Assembly (NCBI GenBank): GCA_021774355.1 | Contig: JAJFJE010000233.1 | Span: 1 to 11,848, forward strand | Length of the DNA stretch: 11,848 nt | Reading direction: 5' to 3' | Source: Alphaproteobacteria bacterium | Lineage (GTDB): Bacteria > Pseudomonadota > Alphaproteobacteria > Zavarziniales > Zavarziniaceae | Shown: positions 6,462 to 11,848 of the stretch, piece after piece | Numbering within the stretch: the first letter of the stretch is position 1 | Layout: every line of letters begins with the position of its first letter | The notes under the pieces: generated by a model | The model's input: only the letters and a program-made list of their open reading frames with translations | Told to the model about the DNA's origin: nothing | Databases searched by the model: none | Program-made: the position numbers and the translations under genes

Positions 6462-6608
6462 GCCTGGGACGGATCGATTCATTGGGGGCCGCAATTGCGG
6501 CAAGGCGATCCGGACCGTTCCAGCTGCTTGGCGAATTCGGCCCGCCCCGACCGGTGTCGAGCTGGCGCCGCTGGACTTTTCGAACCTCGAGATTGTGATG
6601 ATCTGTCC

Positions 6609-7043
6609 ATGAGACCTGGTCAAAATAAGCGTCCGCGTGGCGGCGGCGGCGGTGGTGGCGGCGGCCGACAGGGCGGCCGCAAGCAGGGGCATGGTCCGAA
6701 CCGGACCTATGATTCCAACGGCCCGGAGGTCAAGATCCGGGGCACCGCTCCCCATATCTACGAACGCTACCAGCAGATGGCGCGCGACGCGCAATCGGCG
6801 GGCGATCGTATCGCTGCGGAAAATTACCTGCAGCATGCCGAGCATTATTATCGAATGATGCTGGCCAATAACCTCGTCTTCGCCCGCAACCCGGCCAATG
6901 GCCCGGGCGGCGCGCCGGGCCAGAATGGTGGCGTGCCGGGCAATGGGCCGCAGCCGGATGCCCCGCCGTTCGATCTGTCCCTGGCCGACAGCGACGACGA
7001 TGACGACGGCAGCGATCTCGGCTTCGAGGCCGAACGGGCCTGA
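6609..7043 (+). CDS. DUF4167 family protein, function unknown
   Basis: A 144-residue protein with three parts. The N-terminus is basic and glycine-rich (MRPGQNKRPRG followed by a run of nine Gly, then RQGGRKQGHG). The conserved core is YDSNGPEVKIRGTAPHIYERYQQMARDAQSAGDRIAAENYLQHAEHYYRMM at about 34-84, largely helical. The tail is low-complexity and acidic, with DSDDDDDGSD near the end. The core and the MRPGQNKR opening are those of DUF4167, a family largely confined to alphaproteobacteria. The basic N-terminus suggests nucleic-acid contact, but this is inference. ATG 6609 has no strong ribosome binding site and is chosen by family agreement. In relatives the gene commonly sits between prfA-prmC and clpB; here clpB follows but pckA lies upstream. 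Confidence 0.88.
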   Translation: MRPGQNKRPRGGGGGGGGGRQGGRKQGHGPNRTYDSNGPEVKIRGTAPHIYERYQQMARDAQSAGDRIAAENYLQHAEHYYRMMLANNLVFARNPANGPGGAPGQNGGVPGNGPQPDAPPFDLSLADSDDDDDGSDLGFEAERA

Positions 7044-7051
7044 GCGCGCCG

Positions 7052-7089
7052 GCGGGCGGCCCAGGCCAACCTGGACGGCCCGCTCTTTT
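7052..7089 (+). terminator. intrinsic terminator candidate after the DUF4167 gene
   Basis: An outer stem GCGGGC (7052-7057) / GCCCGC (7078-7083) and an inner stem CCAGG (7061-7065) / CCTGG (7070-7074) with a CCAA loop are separated by a 3x3 internal loop. TCTTTT (7084-7089) follows directly. It is the only hairpin in the window with a real T tail, and it separates the DUF4167 gene from the clpB promoter. Confidence 0.6.
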
Positions 7090-7137
7090 GGCGTCCAAGC
7101 CTGCGCTAGATCAATGCGTTTCGGACCGTCCGGTCCT

Positions 7138-7165
7138 CTTGTGTGGCAGTTGCGCCACACCATAT
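7138..7165 (+). promoter_or_regulatory. sigma-32 (RpoH)-type heat-shock promoter of clpB
   Basis: CTTG (7138-7141) and CACCATAT (7158-7165; 7 of 8 to the E. coli -10 consensus CCCCATNT) are 16 bases apart, predicting a start near 7173 and a leader of about 54 bases. clpB is a classic RpoH target, which supports the call. A 7-base inverted repeat GTGTGGC (7141-7147) / GCCACAC (7154-7160) fills the spacer exactly and may be a repressor site or a chance symmetry. Confidence 0.55.
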
Positions 7166-7226
7166 CCAGGACACGGCGGCAGTGCTCGATCGAGGCTGCC
7201 GTGACTCTGGATCGAAGAGGACCCCC

Positions 7227-9872
<2,646 letters not shown>

Positions 9873-9882
9873 ACGGCTCCGT

Positions 9883-9920
9883 CGGGCGGGCCGGGAACCG
9901 CTGGGTTCCCGGCCCGCTCG
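9883..9920. terminator. strong bidirectional terminator hairpin between clpB and the M23 peptidase
   Basis: CGGGCCGGGAACC (9887-9899) and GGTTCCCGGCCCG (9904-9916) form a perfect 13-bp stem with loop GCTG, extended by four more pairs (one G-T) to 9883-9920. It starts 11 bases after the clpB stop and ends 2 bases before the stop of the convergent peptidase gene, so it serves both. T content after the stem is low, but the stem is very stable. Confidence 0.75.
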
Positions 9921-9922
9921 GC

Positions 9923-11425
9923 TTATTCGGCGGTGGCGACCGATGGATGGGGGGTGGCCAGCAGCGGCGGGGCGTCCGGGATCGCTGCGGTGACGATCGG
10001 CAGGTCGCGCAGCATGCGGTCGACCGCGCGCTGCCGGTCCTTGAATTTGACCAGTTCCTTGCCCGCCAGGCTGCGTCCCGAGCGGAACTTGACGCCTGCC
10101 GGGTTGACTTGCCGGCCGCGGGTCAGGATCTCGTAATGGAGGTGCGGGCCGGTCGACCGGCCGGTGGTCCCCACATAACCGATGACGTCACCCTGGCGGA
10201 TGCGCTGGCGGGGCTTCAGGCCCTTGGCGAAGCGCGACAGATGGGCATAGGCGGTGCTGTATTCGGTCGAGTGGCGCAGCCGGACGTAATTGCCGTAGGA
10301 GCCGTTGAGCCCGATGGTGTCGATGACGCCGTCGCCGGCGGCGAGCACCGGGGTTCCGGTCGGGGCGGCGAAATCGATCCCCTTGTGCATCTTGGAATAG
10401 CCCAGGATCGGGTGGCGGCGCATGCCGAAGCCCGAACTGATCCGGGCGCCGTCGATCGGTGTGCGCAGCAGCGCCTTGCGGACGCTGTCGCCCTTCGGGG
10501 TGAAGAAATCGGCAATGCCGTCATCGCTGGGGGCGTAGCGGTAGATGATCAGCTCGTCGGCCCCCGTGACCAGCCGGGCAAAGAGAAAATCGCCCCATTT
10601 GACGGTCGCGCCATTGTCGTCGGCAAAGCGCTCGACCAGCACCTCGAAGCGGTCTCCGGCGTGGATATCGCGCTGGAAATCGATATCGTAGCTGAACGCG
10701 CGTATGACGTCTGTGGTTACCGCAACGGGCAAGCCGGCCTGGGACGCGGCACCGTACAGGCTGTCGTCGATGGTCGCGGCAAAGCGGACCACAGAGCGGG
10801 TCAGGGGCGGGCGCTCTTCGCTGGCGGTGAAGCCGCCGGTGTCGTCGCGCTGGACCCGGACCACCCGGTCCGCGTCGGTCTGGACGGCCAGGCCGACCAG
10901 GCGAGGGGGGGTGTCGTCGGCGCCCTGATCGATGATCAGATTGACCGGCTGTCCCTCCTTCAGGTCGCGGGGATCGAACAGCGGGCGGATCGCTTCGACG
11001 GCGCCGTGGACCTGGTCCCGCGGTGCCCCGGCATCGGACAGCAGGCTGACCAGGGTGTCGCCGCGCCCCACCGAAATCTGCTCCACCGTGCTGGCCGGAT
11101 CGGCGCTGGGGGCGGCGGCCTGCTGCGCGGCGACCGGGGTCGGCGGCGTGATTTCGACGCTGTCGACCACATCCGTGGTGTTCGGCGAGACCGGCTCGAG
11201 ATGGACCGCGCCAAGGAGTTGCGGCAGCGCCCCCCGCCAGGTCGCCAGGGCACCGGCGCCGGCGACCCCGAGGCCGAGCAGCAGGGCGGCGGACCAGGTG
11301 GCAATGGCGCCCGCCCAGGGGTGGCGCGGCGCGTGGTAGGAGTGACGGACGATGGTGGCAAGGAGGGGGCTGGCAGGGCGGCGGTCGGCTGTCGAATGTT
11401 CAGGCTGCGCGGTCGGGTGGGTCAC
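9923..11425 (-). CDS. membrane-anchored M23 (LytM-type) metallopeptidase
   Basis: Probable zinc endopeptidase or related factor acting on peptidoglycan cross-links in the periplasm. Numbered from GTG 11425, the 500 residues show a short cytoplasmic N-terminus, one membrane segment (about 40-62), a proline/alanine linker, a LysM/OapA-like segment around ISVGRGDTLVSLLSDAG (117-133), a Csd3-like middle domain (about 205-300), and the M23 domain with HKGIDFAAP (His347, Asp351), AHLSRF (His395) and GPHLHYE (His428, His430). The zinc ligands and catalytic histidines are present, so it looks active, not a degenerate EnvC/NlpD-type activator. GTG 11425 is preferred because GAGAGGGAGAGAGG lies 3 bases upstream; an in-frame TTG at 11482 would add 19 residues. 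It is convergent with clpB and divergent from the rRNA leader. Close relatives are MepM/YebA-like; the exact role is unknown. Confidence 0.9.
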   Translation of the reverse strand: MTHPTAQPEHSTADRRPASPLLATIVRHSYHAPRHPWAGAIATWSAALLLGLGVAGAGALATWRGALPQLLGAVHLEPVSPNTTDVVDSVEITPPTPVAAQQAAAPSADPASTVEQISVGRGDTLVSLLSDAGAPRDQVHGAVEAIRPLFDPRDLKEGQPVNLIIDQGADDTPPRLVGLAVQTDADRVVRVQRDDTGGFTASEERPPLTRSVVRFAATIDDSLYGAASQAGLPVAVTTDVIRAFSYDIDFQRDIHAGDRFEVLVERFADDNGATVKWGDFLFARLVTGADELIIYRYAPSDDGIADFFTPKGDSVRKALLRTPIDGARISSGFGMRRHPILGYSKMHKGIDFAAPTGTPVLAAGDGVIDTIGLNGSYGNYVRLRHSTEYSTAYAHLSRFAKGLKPRQRIRQGDVIGYVGTTGRSTGPHLHYEILTRGRQVNPAGVKFRSGRSLAGKELVKFKDRQRAVDRMLRDLPIVTAAIPDAPPLLATPHPSVATAE

Positions 11426-11580
11426 CGGCCTCTCTCCCTCTCCGGAACGGGGCCCGTCACGACGGGCAGCCCGCAATGTCAACTAAGCTGGGCGGATACG
11501 CCGTTGCCTGGCCCCTGGGTTCCACCGCGACGACCCTGAAACGATCCCCGATGGGGCCCGTGAGGTCAACATCCCGCGCA

Positions 11581-11595
11581 AGAAAATTCTTTTCT
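11581..11595. repeat. AT-rich palindrome AGAAAA-TTC-TTTTCT
   Basis: A perfect 6-base inverted repeat around TTC in the divergent gap between the M23 gene and the rRNA promoter. It could be an operator or contribute to a distal UP-like element. Nothing identifies a binding protein. Confidence 0.4.
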
Positions 11596-11626
11596 GCTCA
11601 TGCCCTTAGCCGAAACCGCCCGACGT

Positions 11627-11679
11627 TCAAAAAAACTTCACTGAAATGCTTGACGCCGCGCCTCGGGCAGGGCTATACA
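11627..11679 (+). promoter_or_regulatory. probable rRNA operon promoter with UP-like A-tract
   Basis: TTGACG (11650-11655) and TATACA (11674-11679) match consensus at 5/6 and 4/6 with an 18-base spacer. The A-rich segment at about 11627-11643 (TTCAAAAAAACTTCACTGA) sits where an UP element would bind alpha subunits. A strong promoter with an A-tract, followed by an rrn-type leader and no coding gene, fits rRNA transcription towards the right edge. Confidence 0.7.
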
Positions 11680-11848
11680 CCCCCTCCACGGCGGCCGGCG
11701 ATCACATCGCACTGGCCGTCGACTGGTCTCTGGGGTACACTGCTTGCCCTTGCGATCCGCTCCTTGACAAGTAGATAGGGAAGAGAAGCGTGGGCGGCGG
11801 TTTATGCTGCTGTTTGCGCGGAATAGAGATTGGGTCTGGCGCGAGCCG
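11680..11848 (+). other. rRNA operon 5' leader with boxA-like antitermination signal (continues off window)
   Basis: GCTCCTTGACA (11759-11769) resembles the rrn boxA TGCTCTTTAACA. It leads into ATAGGGAAGAGAAGCGTGGG (from about 11774), a motif I recognise from alphaproteobacterial rRNA leaders. A TACACT at 11736-11741 may be a weak second -10. No 16S sequence (AGAGTTTGATC region) is reached before 11848, so the 16S gene is inferred, not seen. No open frame here has a credible ribosome binding site or protein. Confidence 0.65.

Larger units (their letters stand above)
6274..6608. other. intergenic region between pckA and the DUF4167 gene
   Basis: No gene is supported in these 335 bases. Besides the C6/G6 repeat it holds the inverted repeat TTTTTGCG (6395-6402) / CGCAAAAA (6421-6428) with an 18-base loop, a candidate promoter at 6433-6461, and a perfect 14-base palindrome GCCGCAATTGCGGC (6488-6501) in the predicted leader of the DUF4167 transcript. 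An open frame from TTG 6495 into the next gene is not favoured, because the conserved N-terminus of that family begins at ATG 6609. Confidence 0.5.

Noticed and set aside
6645..6671. Poly-glycine codon run in the DUF4167 gene as a phase-variation tract
   Set aside because: The unit is three bases, so length changes would not shift the frame; glycine/arginine-rich heads are normal for this family.
7143..7226. 28-residue N-terminal extension of ClpB from GTG 7143
   Set aside because: It starts inside the heat-shock-like promoter and lacks family similarity; ATG 7227 has a proper ribosome binding site.
9947..11539. 530-residue open frame opposite the M23 peptidase
   Set aside because: Antisense shadow with no family resemblance; the peptidase strand has the zinc ligands and a ribosome binding site.
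11476..11778. 100-residue open frame across the rRNA promoter region
   Set aside because: No ribosome binding site or family match, and it overlaps promoter, leader and boxA-like signals.

Overview
This is a GC-rich chromosomal window from an alphaproteobacterium. The evidence is the ChvG-ChvI acid-sensing two-component pair, an ATP-type PEP carboxykinase, a DUF4167 gene directly upstream of clpB, and an rRNA leader with the alphaproteobacterial pattern 'TTGACA... GGGAAGAGAAGCGTGGGCGG'. The set suggests a free-living Rhodospirillales-like lineage, but I cannot name a genus. Coding density is high and the genes are mostly core; I see no transposase, phage gene or CRISPR array.

Layout. 1-374 (+): the 3' part of a MerR-family regulator. 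394-527 (+): promoter and tRNA-Pro(GGG). 551-574: a hairpin between convergent units. 590-2916 (-): chvI then chvG, a two-gene operon with a 3-base stop/start overlap. 2917-3063: divergent regulatory gap. 3064-4314 (+): nikR, carrying a histidine-rich C-terminal tail, followed 6 nt later by a HugZ-like PNPOx/DUF2470 gene. 4315-4665: a long spacer with a terminator-like palindrome, an AT-rich patch and a probable pckA promoter. 4666-6273 (+): pckA, with a TTG start behind a strong ribosome binding site. 6274-6608: spacer with a C6/G6 inverted repeat, a candidate promoter and a 14-bp palindrome. 6609-7043 (+): DUF4167 gene, then a terminator-like hairpin. 7138-9872 (+): heat-shock-like promoter and clpB. 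9883-9920: strong hairpin shared by convergent genes. 9923-11425 (-): membrane-anchored M23 peptidase. 11426-11848: promoter and 5' leader of what is probably an rRNA operon running off the right edge; the 16S gene itself is not in the window.

How the parts fit. ChvG-ChvI is an envelope/acid-stress signalling pair that in many alphaproteobacteria sits directly beside pckA and is followed by hprK and PTS genes. Here pckA is separated from chvI by nikR and the HugZ-like gene, and chvG is followed by a tRNA instead of hprK, so the neighbourhood is rearranged. ClpB is a stress disaggregase and has its own candidate sigma-32-type promoter. The M23 enzyme is probably a cell-wall remodelling factor.

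Nothing here amounts to a clearly new biological system. The points most worth checking are the His-rich NikR, the inverted repeats lying exactly in or over the clpB and pckA promoters, and the altered chvI/chvG/pckA neighbourhood. Promoters, operators and hairpins were read by eye; no folding or database search was run.
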